From: JAKZVK01 sp965261065
GTDB lineage: Bacteria > Acidobacteriota > Terriglobia > Bryobacterales > UBA6623
NCBI GenBank assembly: GCA_965261065.1
Contig: OZ253444.1
Location: forward strand, 4,650,001-4,714,000
DNA length: 64,000 nt
Reading direction: 5' to 3'
Each line of letters starts with the position of its first letter. Within the stretch, counting starts at the first letter, position 1. Shown here one piece after another: positions 1 through 9,025 of this stretch. The position numbers were made by a program, and so were the translations under genes. The notes under the pieces were generated by a model, which saw only the letters and a program-made list of their open reading frames with translations, was not told the DNA's origin and searched no databases.

Positions 1-33
1 TCAATCAACACGCTTGACTAGGAGAGAGAAACC

Positions 34-129
34 ATGGAACCCACAACCGTTCGCATCATCTGTGGCGTCTTGGCCGTCGTGCTGCTGACGCTGATCATCA
101 TGAGGCGCCGCCAGCGGGCGCAGCAATAG
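34..129 (+). CDS. micro membrane protein (31 aa)
   Basis: A 31-residue reading frame starts at ATG 34, about 7 bases after a purine-rich GGAGAGAG ribosome-binding site. Residues about 7-23 form one hydrophobic segment (VRIICGVLAVVLLTLIIM), followed by a strongly basic tail (RRRQRAQQ). This predicts a single-pass inner-membrane peptide with its C-terminus in the cytoplasm. I recognise no named family and assign no function. The evidence is the combination of ribosome-binding site, clean membrane segment and positive-inside tail. The gene could also be the end of an operon beginning outside the window. Confidence 0.6.
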   Translation: MEPTTVRIICGVLAVVLLTLIIMRRRQRAQQ

Positions 130-156
130 TTCGCACGCGGCAGATCCCGATCGCGG

Positions 157-172
157 CCCCCCCCCCCCCCCC
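157..172. repeat. C16 homopolymer tract
   Basis: Sixteen consecutive C residues lie between the micro membrane gene and the next coding region. It is non-coding as read. Tracts this long are prone to slippage and to assembly error. It lies about 145 bases upstream of the start at 318, so a length change could alter promoter spacing only if the promoter lies here, which I cannot show. Confidence 0.9.
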
Positions 173-317
173 GCGGCGCAACTCTTCAGAGCCGCTGATC
201 CGGGGCGATCAGGACCGGCTTGCCTGCCCTCTACCCGGGCCCGCTCCCGCGGCTGGCCCCGGTGGTAGCGGCCGAAGAGTCTAGTGTGTGTCTCGGTCGG
301 CGAGTGGACGAGGTGCT

Positions 318-3300
318 ATGAGAATGACGAGATCGATTGACCTAACAGTTCTACGAGAACGTTCCCTGGTATGGGTGGGCGTTCTGTGCTTGGTGTGGCT
401 ATCGCCACACGTTCTGCCGCAGCCGGCGCGCGCCCAGACTATTACCCAGAGTATGAGTACGGGTTCGTTCGGCCATGTCATTCCCCTGCCCGGCCACATC
501 AATGAAATTATTCTTGATGAGTCCCGCGGGTTTGTCTATGCCGGCAATTTCAGCGCCGGCCGCGTGGAAGTGATCTCCACCACCACGCATCAGCGGGTCA
601 GCTCGTTCCTGACCAATCCCAGTCCCTCGGCCGTCTCGGCGATGGCCATGACCCCGGACCATCGGTTCCTGGTGGTCACCAATGTCCCGGTGACAACTAC
701 GATCCCCCGGCTCTCCGGGTTGACTGTTATCAATCTTAATGACCCGGGTGACCGTCGCCACTTTCCCATGGTCGAACAGCCCTTGACCCTGGCGTTCGGG
801 GCCGATTCTGAAGCGCTGGTGGTCACGCAGCGGAAGCTCCAACTTTTCAACCCCGTCGACGGCAGCTTCGTCGAGATCTTTGACCTGGAGGATCCCCCGG
901 GCGACGTGGTCCTGCCGGTACCCTCGCCCACGTTTCCCAGGGAGATCGTCAAGGCCCATGCGACGGCCTCCCGTGACGGACGTTATATCTACGGAGTCAC
1001 CGAGACCTTCGTCTTCTCCTATGCGATCGCTGGGCGCTTCGGCTTCTTGATGATCCGGCCCAACGGTACGCTCGTCAGCGCGCCTCTGTTCGGCCAGGTC
1101 AGCGCGGCCGACGATGGCGGCTACTTCATGGCGGGGCAGTTACTGTTCAACAACCGGCTCAGCGTGATGGCCGACACGCCGGAAGCACCCGAGGACGATG
1201 CCGACGGCCTGTTCGGCGGACACGTCATTGACAGCGCCATCGATACCGTCTACGCGGTCTTCAACACGCCGGCCTCGACCGGGCCGCCGGGCCGCCAGCC
1301 GGGCAGCGTGCTCAACGTGATGGATGCGGACAACCTCTATGTGAGGCGGCGCATCCAGGTTCCCGAACAGGTACAAGGCCGGCTACTCGTCAGCGACGAC
1401 GGCCGTCATCTTTACGCCACCAGTGAGTCCGGTGTCACCTACCTGCCGCTCGACGATTTGAACAGCGAGCCTCAAGTGGAGGTTCGGGCCGAAGACCGCA
1501 ATCTGCTGTTCCAGTTCGACTTCTGCAGCCAGCGGCCCCAAACCAAGATCCTGCGGATCGAGAGCGCAGGCGGCCCCGCCCAGTTTTCGTTGCAGGCAGC
1601 CTTCTCGAATGGGGCGCCTGCCCCTGGCATCTCATTTGAACCTTCTCAGGGCGTCACACCGGCGGAAGTGCGCGTCACGGTCTTCCCCGATTCCCTGCCT
1701 CCGGTCGACGGCACGGTCCCCTTCGATGTCATCGTCAATAGCGATGCCGTCAACGTCCCGGCGGTGGCCAAGCTCCTTGTCAACGTCCAAGACCTCGACC
1801 AGAAGGGCCGCTTTCACGCGGTGGCCGGGAACTTCGTGGACGTCATCTCCGACCCCAACCGCGACCGCTTTTACGTGCTCGACCAAGAGTCGTTCCAGGT
1901 TCACATGTTTGACTCCGAGTCTTTTCGTTTGCTCGGATCATTCCGTACTGGTAATACCCCAACTTGGATGACCATCGGGAACTTTGGCACGTTCCTGATC
2001 GTCGCCAACTCGCGGGCTGAGACGCTTACGCTAATCGACCTCAACCAGAATCGCAAGTTTGGCGACATCCAGATGTTCTGGATCAACCTGGCGGAAGGGT
2101 TCTACCCGGTAAGCGTGGCCACCGACAACGCCAACGTCCTCATCGCGGCCGAAACGGCGGAGGGCAACGGCAAAATCGCACGCCTGTTGCTCCCGTTCCG
2201 TGGCATTTCAAGCCCCGTGACCCTGGGCATCTTCGAGAACGACATCTCGACTGCGACCGCCCTGGTTCCCTTGACGAACGGTGCGGGGATCATGCTGGCG
2301 CAGTCCGATGGACGGACGGCCCTGTGGGAAACGCAGACCAGCCGGCTCGTGCTAGCCCGGCAGGACTTCCCGTCGTTGGGCGGGGCCGTCGGCGCGGGCG
2401 ATGATTTCTTCGTCGTGCAAGATCAACTGCTGAACCAGTCCCTGGTCCCCCAGCTCAGCTTCGACGACGCGTCAGCTGGACAGGCACCCTCCGGATTCGC
2501 CCTCATGCCTGACGGCATGGCTGTGCGTTTGACGCGGCCCGTTTCGGGCAACGGTTCGGGCCTCCTGCAGCGCTTCGACACCCGTGACCAGAACATCCTG
2601 CTTAACTCGGTACGCATGGTCGAAGCACCGCCACCGCCCTTTTCCGAGGAATTCCCCTTTACCCGTACGCTGGCAGCCTTGCGGAACGGGAAGCTGGTCT
2701 CGACCGGGACGGCCGGGATCGTCGAGTTCGCGCGAGGGTTCGACACGAACTTGCGCACGCCGCGTGTCTCGGCGATCACCAATCCCGCGAACTTCAAAAC
2801 CGACGTGGCCACCGGCGGACTGATCACCATCTTCGGCGAGAATCTGGCTGAAGAATCGGTATCGGCCGAGACCACCCCCCTGCCCACGACGCTGGGCGGC
2901 ACGTGCGTCTCGATGAACGGTCTCAGCCTGCCGCTGCTTTACGTCTCGGCGACGCAGATCAATGCGCAGGCGTCGTTCGCCCTCGGTGGAGGCATCAGCA
3001 CGATCGTCCACACGCCGGGCGGGCTGAGCGACATCTTCCTGAGCAGCCTTGCCGCCGCCGCGCCGGCGGTGTTTAGTATCACCGGGCCCGACAACGGAGT
3101 GCATGCGGCGGTCTTCCGGCTGAAGAACAATCAAATCTCTACGCTCTCGAATCCCTTCCGGTATAACGAGGTCGGCGTGATCTTCCTGACCGGCATGGGC
3201 GGGGTGACGCCGCTGGTTCTCGACGGCTTCTCGGCCCCCGCGTCGCCGTTGTCGGTCACCACTACCGAACCCACCGTCACGGTGGGCGGGGCTCGCGCCA

Positions 3301-3452
3301 CGGTGCTGTACGCGGGCCTGGTACCGGGCTTCGTTGCGCTGTACCAAATCAATTTCCTGATCCCGCCCGGCGCGCCATTCGGCTTGCAGATTCCCGTGAC
3401 GGTGAGTGCCGGCCAGGTGACCGAGACCTTTTTCGTGAGGATCGTCGAGTAG
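318..3452 (+). CDS. secreted beta-propeller protein with C-terminal TIGR03437 domain
   Basis: This is a large exported protein of 1044 residues. I chose ATG 318 over the in-frame GTG 288 because GAGGTG precedes it and it starts a good signal peptide (basic MRMTR, hydrophobic core, cleavage near PARAQ, about residue 40). Residues about 45-390 and 500-780 contain repeated strand units of YVTN/beta-propeller type. An Ig-like segment lies between them (about 400-495). The last 220 residues match the TIGR03437 pattern: a GGLITIFGENLA-like start, PLPTTLGGTCV, YVSATQINAQ, VTVGGARATVLYAGLVPG, and a beta-rich end. That domain is a secreted-protein tail expanded in Acidobacteriota. Its role is unknown. 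The gene appears monocistronic and is followed by a strong hairpin. Confidence 0.85.
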   Translation: MRMTRSIDLTVLRERSLVWVGVLCLVWLSPHVLPQPARAQTITQSMSTGSFGHVIPLPGHINEIILDESRGFVYAGNFSAGRVEVISTTTHQRVSSFLTNPSPSAVSAMAMTPDHRFLVVTNVPVTTTIPRLSGLTVINLNDPGDRRHFPMVEQPLTLAFGADSEALVVTQRKLQLFNPVDGSFVEIFDLEDPPGDVVLPVPSPTFPREIVKAHATASRDGRYIYGVTETFVFSYAIAGRFGFLMIRPNGTLVSAPLFGQVSAADDGGYFMAGQLLFNNRLSVMADTPEAPEDDADGLFGGHVIDSAIDTVYAVFNTPASTGPPGRQPGSVLNVMDADNLYVRRRIQVPEQVQGRLLVSDDGRHLYATSESGVTYLPLDDLNSEPQVEVRAEDRNLLFQFDFCSQRPQTKILRIESAGGPAQFSLQAAFSNGAPAPGISFEPSQGVTPAEVRVTVFPDSLPPVDGTVPFDVIVNSDAVNVPAVAKLLVNVQDLDQKGRFHAVAGNFVDVISDPNRDRFYVLDQESFQVHMFDSESFRLLGSFRTGNTPTWMTIGNFGTFLIVANSRAETLTLIDLNQNRKFGDIQMFWINLAEGFYPVSVATDNANVLIAAETAEGNGKIARLLLPFRGISSPVTLGIFENDISTATALVPLTNGAGIMLAQSDGRTALWETQTSRLVLARQDFPSLGGAVGAGDDFFVVQDQLLNQSLVPQLSFDDASAGQAPSGFALMPDGMAVRLTRPVSGNGSGLLQRFDTRDQNILLNSVRMVEAPPPPFSEEFPFTRTLAALRNGKLVSTGTAGIVEFARGFDTNLRTPRVSAITNPANFKTDVATGGLITIFGENLAEESVSAETTPLPTTLGGTCVSMNGLSLPLLYVSATQINAQASFALGGGISTIVHTPGGLSDIFLSSLAAAAPAVFSITGPDNGVHAAVFRLKNNQISTLSNPFRYNEVGVIFLTGMGGVTPLVLDGFSAPASPLSVTTTEPTVTVGGARATVLYAGLVPGFVALYQINFLIPPGAPFGLQIPVTVSAGQVTETFFVRIVE

Positions 3453-3454
3453 CT

Positions 3455-3484
3455 GTTCCGGAGACGCCGGGCGTCTCCGGGAAC
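3455..3484 (+). terminator. hairpin after the 318-3452 gene
   Basis: Two perfect 10-base arms (CCGGAGACGC at 3458-3467, GCGTCTCCGG at 3471-3480) enclose a 3-base loop and are extended outward by GTT/GAAC pairing. It begins 3 bases after the stop codon. There is no following T-run, so it may be a structure-dependent terminator or a 3'-end stabiliser. Confidence 0.5.
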
Positions 3485-3538
3485 CAAATTCCCGCGCATT
3501 CTGATAAGGCTTATGTCCTTGGAAAGATGAGAAACATC

Positions 3539-4198
3539 ATGAGCGCCTCCCCCCAAACCATTGCGCGACTTGCTTTCTTATGTCTCATGCTGGCGCTGAG
3601 CAGCCCCTTGTTCGCCGAGGGCAGTCATGAAATCGGCGTGCTCGGCGGCTTCACGTCCTACCGCAGCGTCAACGTATCGAACCCGGAGCGGTCCGGCAAA
3701 GCGGGTGCGAAAGAGGGCCCGGCAGCCGGGTTCGTGCTCGGCCAATCGATGGGCAACCATTGGGGCGGCGAGTTCCGCTACCTTTATTTCAGGAACGACT
3801 TGCAACTCGAGGGGGGCAGCGCCTCGGCGGACTTCAAGGCCGAATCCCACGCCGTTCACTACGACGTTCTGTATTACGCAAACGGCCAGGAGGCGCGGGT
3901 GCGTCCCTACGCCGCGATTGGCGTCGGCCTAAAGATCTACCGTGGTACCGGGACGGAGCAAGCCTTCCAGCCGCTGAGTGACCTGGCGCTGTTGACCAAG
4001 TCGAGCCAGACGGTCATCGCCGGCGATGTGGGCGGCGGAGTGAAAGTGCGTGTCGGCTCGAGCGGCATGTTCCGGGTGGAGTTTCGCGGCTACGTCACAC
4101 CGGTCCCGGACAAAATCATCGCCGACTCGATCGACTCGAAGATCAGCGGCCTCCTCTGGCACTGGGCCCCCTTGTTCGGCTTCAGTTGGACGTTCTAG
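3539..4198 (+). CDS. outer-membrane beta-barrel protein (OmpA/OmpW-like barrel)
   Basis: Predicted exported barrel protein of 219 residues. A signal peptide (hydrophobic LAFLCLMLALSSPLFA, cleavage before EG) is followed by alternating beta strands such as HEIGVLGGFTSY, GGEFRYLYFRND, AVHYDVLYYAN and VRPYAAIGVGLKIY. The protein ends in LFGFSWTF with a terminal phenylalanine, typical of BAM-inserted barrels. ATG 3527 is an alternative start, but GGAAAG abuts it directly, whereas the spacing to 3539 is normal. The family resembles small outer-membrane barrels found next to secreted proteins in acidobacteria. Specific function is unknown. Confidence 0.75.
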   Translation: MSASPQTIARLAFLCLMLALSSPLFAEGSHEIGVLGGFTSYRSVNVSNPERSGKAGAKEGPAAGFVLGQSMGNHWGGEFRYLYFRNDLQLEGGSASADFKAESHAVHYDVLYYANGQEARVRPYAAIGVGLKIYRGTGTEQAFQPLSDLALLTKSSQTVIAGDVGGGVKVRVGSSGMFRVEFRGYVTPVPDKIIADSIDSKISGLLWHWAPLFGFSWTF

Positions 4199-4676
4199 CC
4201 GACACCCACCCGTTCCCTCAGCCCGCCGCGGCGGTGGTTTGGAGGCTGAGGCAGGCCGTTTGGCATGGTTTGGCCAGGTTTTCGACAAACTTCTGATCCC
4301 AGCGTCGGCGGCGCACCTCACCGGTGCAGCGCTGTAAAAAGAAGGCCGCGGGCCTGGCTGACCCCCACGACCATGCCAGGCGGCATCCAGTATCGCTGAC
4401 TCACCCTTTCTCGCCTCCAGTATACACACCCGTTTCGGACCGGACGACCGAAGGAGCACGTAAGTTGTTGAAACAACGTGGCAAATAGTCTCGGACCATC
4501 TGTGATTTGATGAATGGAGTGCTTGACAAAAAGTGGTAGGCCCTTGAGGGCCCGATGCCCGCAGATTGGATGTCTAGTCACGTGGCCTCGTTGACCTTGT
4601 CACTTGATTCGCAAGAACGCTCGGGTTGCGAAGTGTCACTGCTGAACACCACGCCCGCGCTTACGGGAGGATTCGG
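4199..4676. other. intergenic stretch, no gene seen
   Basis: No reading frame here has a start, ribosome-binding site and protein-like composition. Stop codons occur in all frames. The only downstream signal is the GGGAGGA ribosome-binding site just before ATG 4677. Confidence 0.5.
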
Positions 4677-4811
4677 ATGACCGCGTCCATCCTTGACAGA
4701 TACCTATCATGGATGTCCCCAAACTGCCCCAAACTGCCTGCGGCCACCTCGAAGGCCCGCGTCGAGCGGCAAGTGATTGAAAGGAAAGGGAAACAATATT
4801 TGGAAGAAATG
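4677..4811 (+). pseudogene. 5' end of an unknown gene cut off by an IS1595-type element
   Basis: A good ribosome-binding site (GGGAGGATTCGG) precedes ATG 4677. The frame encodes about 45 polar residues (starts MTASILDRYLSWMSP, ends RKGKQYLEEM) and then runs directly into the terminal repeat of ISXO2-like element A at 4812. I do not recognise the fragment. The sequence beyond the other end of element A (8740 onward) gives no convincing continuation, so the rest of the gene was probably deleted. Confidence 0.4.
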
Positions 4812-5106
4812 GGGTATTCACTTGCTTGGACCCCATACTACCTGTGGTGGTCTGCCCCCGATTTTCCTCCCGCGAGCCGACTGTACGGCACCGGATCGAC
4901 CCGGAGAGCGTTCTGCAGCAGGCGGTAAAACAGCAACCCGCGTGCCCGTGAGCGGCGGCGGTTGAAGCGGAAGGTGAATTCATCGGGGTAGTAGTCTAGC
5001 CCGCATTTTCAATTTGATGTTTGACATCCCGACCTTCCAGCGGCCTTGAGCGTCTTTATTCATAGGGGCTAGAGCCCGATGAGGACGCCATGGAGGCCAA
5101 CACCCA

Positions 5107-6438
5107 ATGGGTGAAAAACAAACCAAGCCATTCCAGCTAAGTTTCAATGGACTTCTCAAAGTCGATTTCCAGGGATCGCACGTCACTTCCGACGGTGGCC
5201 TGATTTTGGTTCGCGAACTGGACGAACGGCTCGGTCTCGGAGAACTGATTGACGAGCATCTCAGCGACTCCCGGCAAGGCACAAACAAGCAGTTCACGCT
5301 CGCTGATCTGTTGCGGCAGTCGGTTTACAGCCGACTCGCCGGCTACGAGGACCTCAACGACGCCGAGCGGGTTTCGATCGATCCGACGTTTCGGCTGATC
5401 GGTTCGCAGAAGATCTGGGATCGCGGTGCGGCCTTGACCTCGACGCTGCACGGCTTCGAGACGGAGATGCTGGCGAGCGAAGAGAACCTGCTGGGGCTGA
5501 TGGCGCTGAACCGAGAGCTGGTCGGGCAAGCGGAAGCGTTCGACGACGCCGAGCGGGTCGTTCTGGACCTGGACTCCACCGAGAGTCCGGTCCATGGCCA
5601 ACAGGAAGGCAGTGCCTACAACGGACACTTCGAGTCGGTCTGCTACCACCCGTTGCTTTTGTTCAACGGTCATGGTGATTGCCTCGCTGCCAAGCTGCGT
5701 CCAGGCAACGTGCACAGCGCCGAGGACTGGGATGAGCTCTTGTTGCCGGAGATCGAGCGCCAACAGGCTGCGGGCAAGCAGGTCGCCTTCCGGGGCGATG
5801 CGGCCTTTGCGAAGCCGGAAGTTTATGAGGCTTCGGAGGAACGCGGAGTACAGTACGCCATTCGCATTCCGGCCAACAAGAGCTTGGAGCTGGAGATCGA
5901 AGACATCCTGTTTCGCCCGCCGGGAAGGCCTTCCCGCAAGCCCTTGGTGCGCTACAAGAGTTTTCGCTATCAGGCGGAGAGTTGGTCGCAGGCGAGGTGG
6001 ATCGTCGCTAAGGTCGAGCATCACCAGGGCGAGCTGTTCCCGCGCGTCGGATTCATCGTGACGAGCATGAGCTTGCCGAGCCGCTCGGTGGTGCGCTTCT
6101 ACAACAAGCGCGGCACGGCGGAACAGTGGATCAAGGAAGGCAAGCAGGCGACGCACTGGACGCGATTGTCGTGCCATCGATTTCGGGCCAACGAAGTGCG
6201 GTTGCAACTGAGCGTGCTGGCCTACAACCTGGGCAATCTTTGGCGGCGGCTGGGGCTTCCGCAGCGAATCAAGAGTTGGTCGCTGACGAGCTTGCAACAC
6301 AGGTTGATGAAGACCGGCGGTCGGCTGGTCAAGCACGCGCGGTATTACTGGCTCTTATTGGCGGAGGGACATCTGAACCGGCGGCTGTTCGGCGACATGC
6401 TGCACAAGATCTGGGCGCTGCCGCTGCCGAGTGGGTAG
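5107..6438 (+). CDS. IS1380-family transposase (intact)
   Basis: Intact 443-residue DDE transposase. The RNase-H-like core shows VVLDLDSTESPVHGQQEG (first Asp), RGDAAFAKPEVY (second Asp) and RGTAEQWIKEGKQATHW (Glu), as in IS1380. The C-terminal LSVLAYNLGNLWRRLGLP motif is also typical. The usual length for the family is about 430-450. Nearly identical copies lie at 51523-52854 (one stop codon) and 44076-45407 (diverged, intact), so this copy may still act in trans. The start ATG 5107 is the first in frame. Confidence 0.93.
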   Translation: MGEKQTKPFQLSFNGLLKVDFQGSHVTSDGGLILVRELDERLGLGELIDEHLSDSRQGTNKQFTLADLLRQSVYSRLAGYEDLNDAERVSIDPTFRLIGSQKIWDRGAALTSTLHGFETEMLASEENLLGLMALNRELVGQAEAFDDAERVVLDLDSTESPVHGQQEGSAYNGHFESVCYHPLLLFNGHGDCLAAKLRPGNVHSAEDWDELLLPEIERQQAAGKQVAFRGDAAFAKPEVYEASEERGVQYAIRIPANKSLELEIEDILFRPPGRPSRKPLVRYKSFRYQAESWSQARWIVAKVEHHQGELFPRVGFIVTSMSLPSRSVVRFYNKRGTAEQWIKEGKQATHWTRLSCHRFRANEVRLQLSVLAYNLGNLWRRLGLPQRIKSWSLTSLQHRLMKTGGRLVKHARYYWLLLAEGHLNRRLFGDMLHKIWALPLPSG

Positions 6439-6664
6439 CATTGCCGGAGTGAGGATCAACAGCTTTTGGCTCCAAAAGGTTTCGCAAGGAGCAGTGTCGG
6501 CCGGAGCGCCGTTCAAGCCGCTCAATCAACGACTGTGAGCGGTCGAACCAGCTCTGGCGACTACCAGCAGAGGTGATGTGCAGGGTTCAGCGTGAAAGGA
6601 CGTGCTGTTCGGAGCGGAGCGGGTGTATACTGTGGCCGTGCCAGGGCCAAAATGGAAATCCTGG

Positions 6665-6957
6665 TTAATATGACCTTCCCAGCACCGCGCCAATGATAGA
6701 TCCGCCTTGGCGAGTTCCTTGGTCATCATCCACAACGTGAAGGTATCGTCGAAATACGGCCCCAAGCCTAATCCTCCGTACTCGCGAGGGATGGAAGCGC
6801 CGAACAGTCCGGCTTTGAAGAGGTCCACAAAGTCTTCCGCCGGAAAAGCAGCGTCCCGGTCGTAGGCGGCCGCACGCGGTGCGAACCTCTCACGGGCCAG
6901 CGTGGCCACACGCGCTACCAGTTCCTCCTTCTCTTTGTCCAGGCCGAGATCAAACAT
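6665..6957 (-). pseudogene. acyl-CoA dehydrogenase, N-terminal fragment
   Basis: About 97 residues from ATG 6957 read MFDLGLDKEKEELVARVATL..., then FGASIPREYGGLGLGPYF and ELAKADLSLARCWEGHIN. This is the alpha-helical N-terminal domain of acyl-CoA dehydrogenases, including the IP.EYGG.G motif. The gene stops abruptly at the right end of the IS1380 (6664). It lies 36 bases after the shikimate-dehydrogenase-like fragment on the same strand, so the two were probably an operon at the donor locus. It is passenger DNA in the IS1380 unit and non-functional. Confidence 0.85.
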
Positions 6958-6993
6958 TGAATTGGAACGACCGCGTTTTGTTGGGGTCATCGA

Positions 6994-7797
6994 CTATGGG
7001 GCGGCTGACACCAAGACTCCTTCCCTCGATTGGGCTTCCAGCCACTTGGCAGCGAGCTTCCGATCCATTTCTAATCCTGTCATTCCGCGGAACTGTTTCA
7101 CGGCATGCTGGACCATCACCTCACGGCCGCTAACTGCTTTGCCCCCGTTCGACCGGACCGCAACTACCAGGGGAGACAGTTGCTGACCGCAAGCCAAGTC
7201 GACAATCACCGCGTCGGCGCGTAGGCGGTCGAGAGGGAATGGGCAGCCCTGACCGTCACGGCCCACTGGTGTCGCGTTGACGACAATGGAATAGGAGCCG
7301 GGATCAAACTCCGACAACGGTACGAAGGGAAGCCCAAGCCGGGTCGAGGCCCACTGTCCGCGGCTGAGGGTTCGATTCACGAGCGTCACGTTTGCCCCCG
7401 AAACCTTCATCGCAGCGGCAATAGACCGTCCTGATCCGCCGCAGCCGACAACGGCCACGTCCACGGCCGTGATGGAAACGCCAGCGTGCTCCAAAGATAG
7501 CAAGGCGCCCTCTGGATCGCTCGTGTCCGCACTCCAGCCGCCATGATCTCGTCGAACCAGGAAGTTAGAGGAGCGGGCGAACTCGGCCATTGGTGTGGTA
7601 GCCGCCGCCCGTTCGGAAGCAGCTTCCTTTAGGGGAGAAACGATTGTTAACCCTTTCAGTGGCCATCCTAAAGCACGCAGGCGGTCTCCGTTGAGGAATT
7701 CAGGTGCGAAGTCGTCATAACTCTCGGCGTAGAAAGGAACACAGATCGCCGAACGACCGAAATAGCGGTGGGCGGAGTTCTGTATTCGGGGAGCCTG
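6994..7797 (-). pseudogene. shikimate dehydrogenase-like protein, N-terminally truncated
   Basis: The frame encodes about 265 residues with the AroE layout: the substrate domain end (WPLKGLTIVSPLKEAA, with the catalytic-type Lys), a Rossmann fold (VDVAVVGCGGSGRSIAAA), NRT and VVNATPVG motifs, and a C-terminal GREVMVQHAVKQF segment. The true N-terminus is missing, because the frame is entered from an ISXO2-type terminal repeat at about 7798. It may have been the AroE half of an AroD-AroE fusion, as is common in bacteria. It is carried as passenger DNA inside the IS1380 unit. Confidence 0.8.
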
Positions 7798-7878
7798 GTA
7801 TCCACTTGACTCAGGTGACCCCAACATCTTGTAGTTGGGCTCACAGCGTCTTAGCGTCCCAATCGGCGACGATCGAGC
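7798..7878. mobile_element. terminal fragment of ISXO2-like element B
   Basis: These 81 bases match one end of the intact element at 22773-23797 almost base for base (TATCCACTTGACTCAGGTGA onward) and stop abruptly at 7878, next to the TCTAG duplication. An element B copy had therefore inserted into the shikimate-dehydrogenase gene before the IS1380 unit moved. The captured segment ended inside it. Confidence 0.85.
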
Positions 7879-8763
7879 TCTAGATGTTGCTGGCTCACTG
7901 CTCCTTGATGCGTCCCCAGCAACCAGCGTTTCAGAAGCGACGCCACCAGGTGCACACGGGGCATCAGTTTGTGGGAGGGTTCGTCGCTTTGGCTGAGAAT
8001 TGTGACCTGGTGGGTGTAGCCCTTCTTCGCGATGTTGTCATAAGCCCTTCCATCCGTCCGTGTGAACCACCGACCCAGGGGTGACCGATTCTTCGATGAA
8101 TGCGTGGAGACTGTCGCCAGAGACGTCGGGCACCCGTCGGAGCCGAATGCGGCCGATCCCCCGCCCGTCTTGCTCCGCCGCTACGACAACGATCGCCTGG
8201 TCTTCCGTTTGGCGGCCGTGGACGCCTTCTTCGTCTCCACCAACATAGGTCTCATCCATCTCCACACAGCCTTGGAGGCGATCTCGGCCGGGCCGGACCA
8301 TCGCACGGCGCAGCTTATGGAGCCAACTCCAAGCTGTCTGGTAGCTGCCCAGGCCGAGCACATGCTGAAGACCCAATGCACTCCCTCCAGATTTCTGGCT
8401 GGTGACGTACCACATCGCCTGAAACCACACCCGCAGGGGCTTCTGCGTCCTTTCCAGAATCGTCCCCGCCGTCACGGAGGTTCGGTGCCGACACTTTCTA
8501 CACTTCAGGTGGCCAGTATTCGTTTTCCAAGCCTCGCTGCCGGCACACTTCGGACACCGGAAGCTTTCCCGCCACCGAAGGCGCTGCAAATAGGTCAGGC
8601 AAGCCGCCTCCGACGAAAACCAATCGTCGAATTCCTGCCGGGTCCTGGGATAGTCAACGCCGCCAACCGGATGCGGTCCGGATTCGTCAACCATCCCCGC
8701 ATCCTACATCTTGTGGTTGGTTCAAGCAAGTGGATACCCTATTTCCGCTGATTCGGTGCTGAT

Positions 8764-8881
8764 TCGGTCACAGTCAGGGAATTGTGGTCATTTGATTGCA
8801 CCCAAGCCGCCGAAGCGCAGCCCGCAGGTGGTCCAGGCTGCCGCTGAAGGGGGTTGAGGCCAATTCGCTGACTGTCACCGA
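8764..8881. repeat. 118-bp segment bounded by 21-base inverted repeats
   Basis: A 21-base arm at 8764-8784 (TCGGTCACAGTCAGGGAATT...) is matched in inverse orientation at 8861-8881 with two mismatches. The segment has no coding potential. It may be a small MITE or an IS remnant. No flanking duplication was evident. Confidence 0.5.
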
Positions 8882-9025
8882 TTGGGAGTGTCGCTTTCCC
8901 CTCCAAATCCGATGACAGGTTCTGAGAAACAATTTTCCCAATCCTTTCAACCACTTACCTCTCCGGACCCCACGCCGGAGACATTGCTGATTCTGAGGGT
9001 TGGAGATCGCTTGCGGATATCACTA

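Larger units (their letters stand above)
5000..7878 (+). mobile_element. IS1380 transposition unit 1: IS1380 plus 1.2 kb of captured DNA
   Basis: The left end is the IS1380 terminal repeat (CCCGCATTTTCAATTTGATG at 5000). The IS itself ends at 6664 with the matching right repeat (GGCCAAAATGGAAATCCTGG), 1665 bp. The base after 6664 does not repeat the left target. The 5-bp target duplication TCTAG lies at 4995-4999 and 7879-7883, so the inserted unit is 5000-7878. The extra 1214 bp holds an acyl-CoA dehydrogenase fragment, a shikimate-dehydrogenase-like fragment and the tip of another IS. This matches the way ISEcp1 moves adjacent DNA using a substitute right end. The substitute end at 7878 resembles the true right repeat only weakly (about 5 of 18 positions). 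Confidence 0.75.
4838..8694 (-). pseudogene. ISXO2-like transposase, frameshifted and interrupted
   Basis: The N-terminal part (8694 down to about 8040) has a CPKC...CRKC zinc ribbon (about residues 46-70), then the DDE/N-type catalytic region with VEMDETYVGGDEEGVHGR and HTDGWKG. An extra T near 8042 shifts the frame after DGWKG, by comparison with the other copy at 19064-19692. The downstream frame continues to the TCTAG junction at 7879 and resumes at 4999, ending at the stop at 4838-4840. It is therefore doubly inactivated, by a frameshift and by the insertion at 5000-7878. Confidence 0.85.
4812..8739 (-). mobile_element. ISXO2-like IS1595-family element A, split by an IS1380 unit
   Basis: The two outer ends carry matching inverted repeats starting GGGTAT(T/C)CACTTGCTTG. 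The element consists of 4812-4999 and 7879-8739. These two parts join exactly within the transposase gene at the sequence TCTAG, which is present once on each side of the insertion (4995-4999 and 7879-7883). Without the insertion the element is about 1044 bp, a usual size for this family. No convincing 8-bp duplication flanks the outer ends, so adjacent DNA has probably been rearranged. Confidence 0.85.

Noticed and set aside
4626..4928. A 100-codon frame spanning the edge of ISXO2-like element A
   Set aside because: It fuses the start of a truncated gene with antisense IS sequence. Only the part from 4677 to 4811 looks native.
5137..6336. A 399-codon open frame antisense to the IS1380 transposase (also at 51553-52752)
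   Set aside because: It is an antisense shadow of a high-GC coding region: low-complexity Arg/Gln composition, no ribosome-binding site, and the sense strand has clear DDE motifs.
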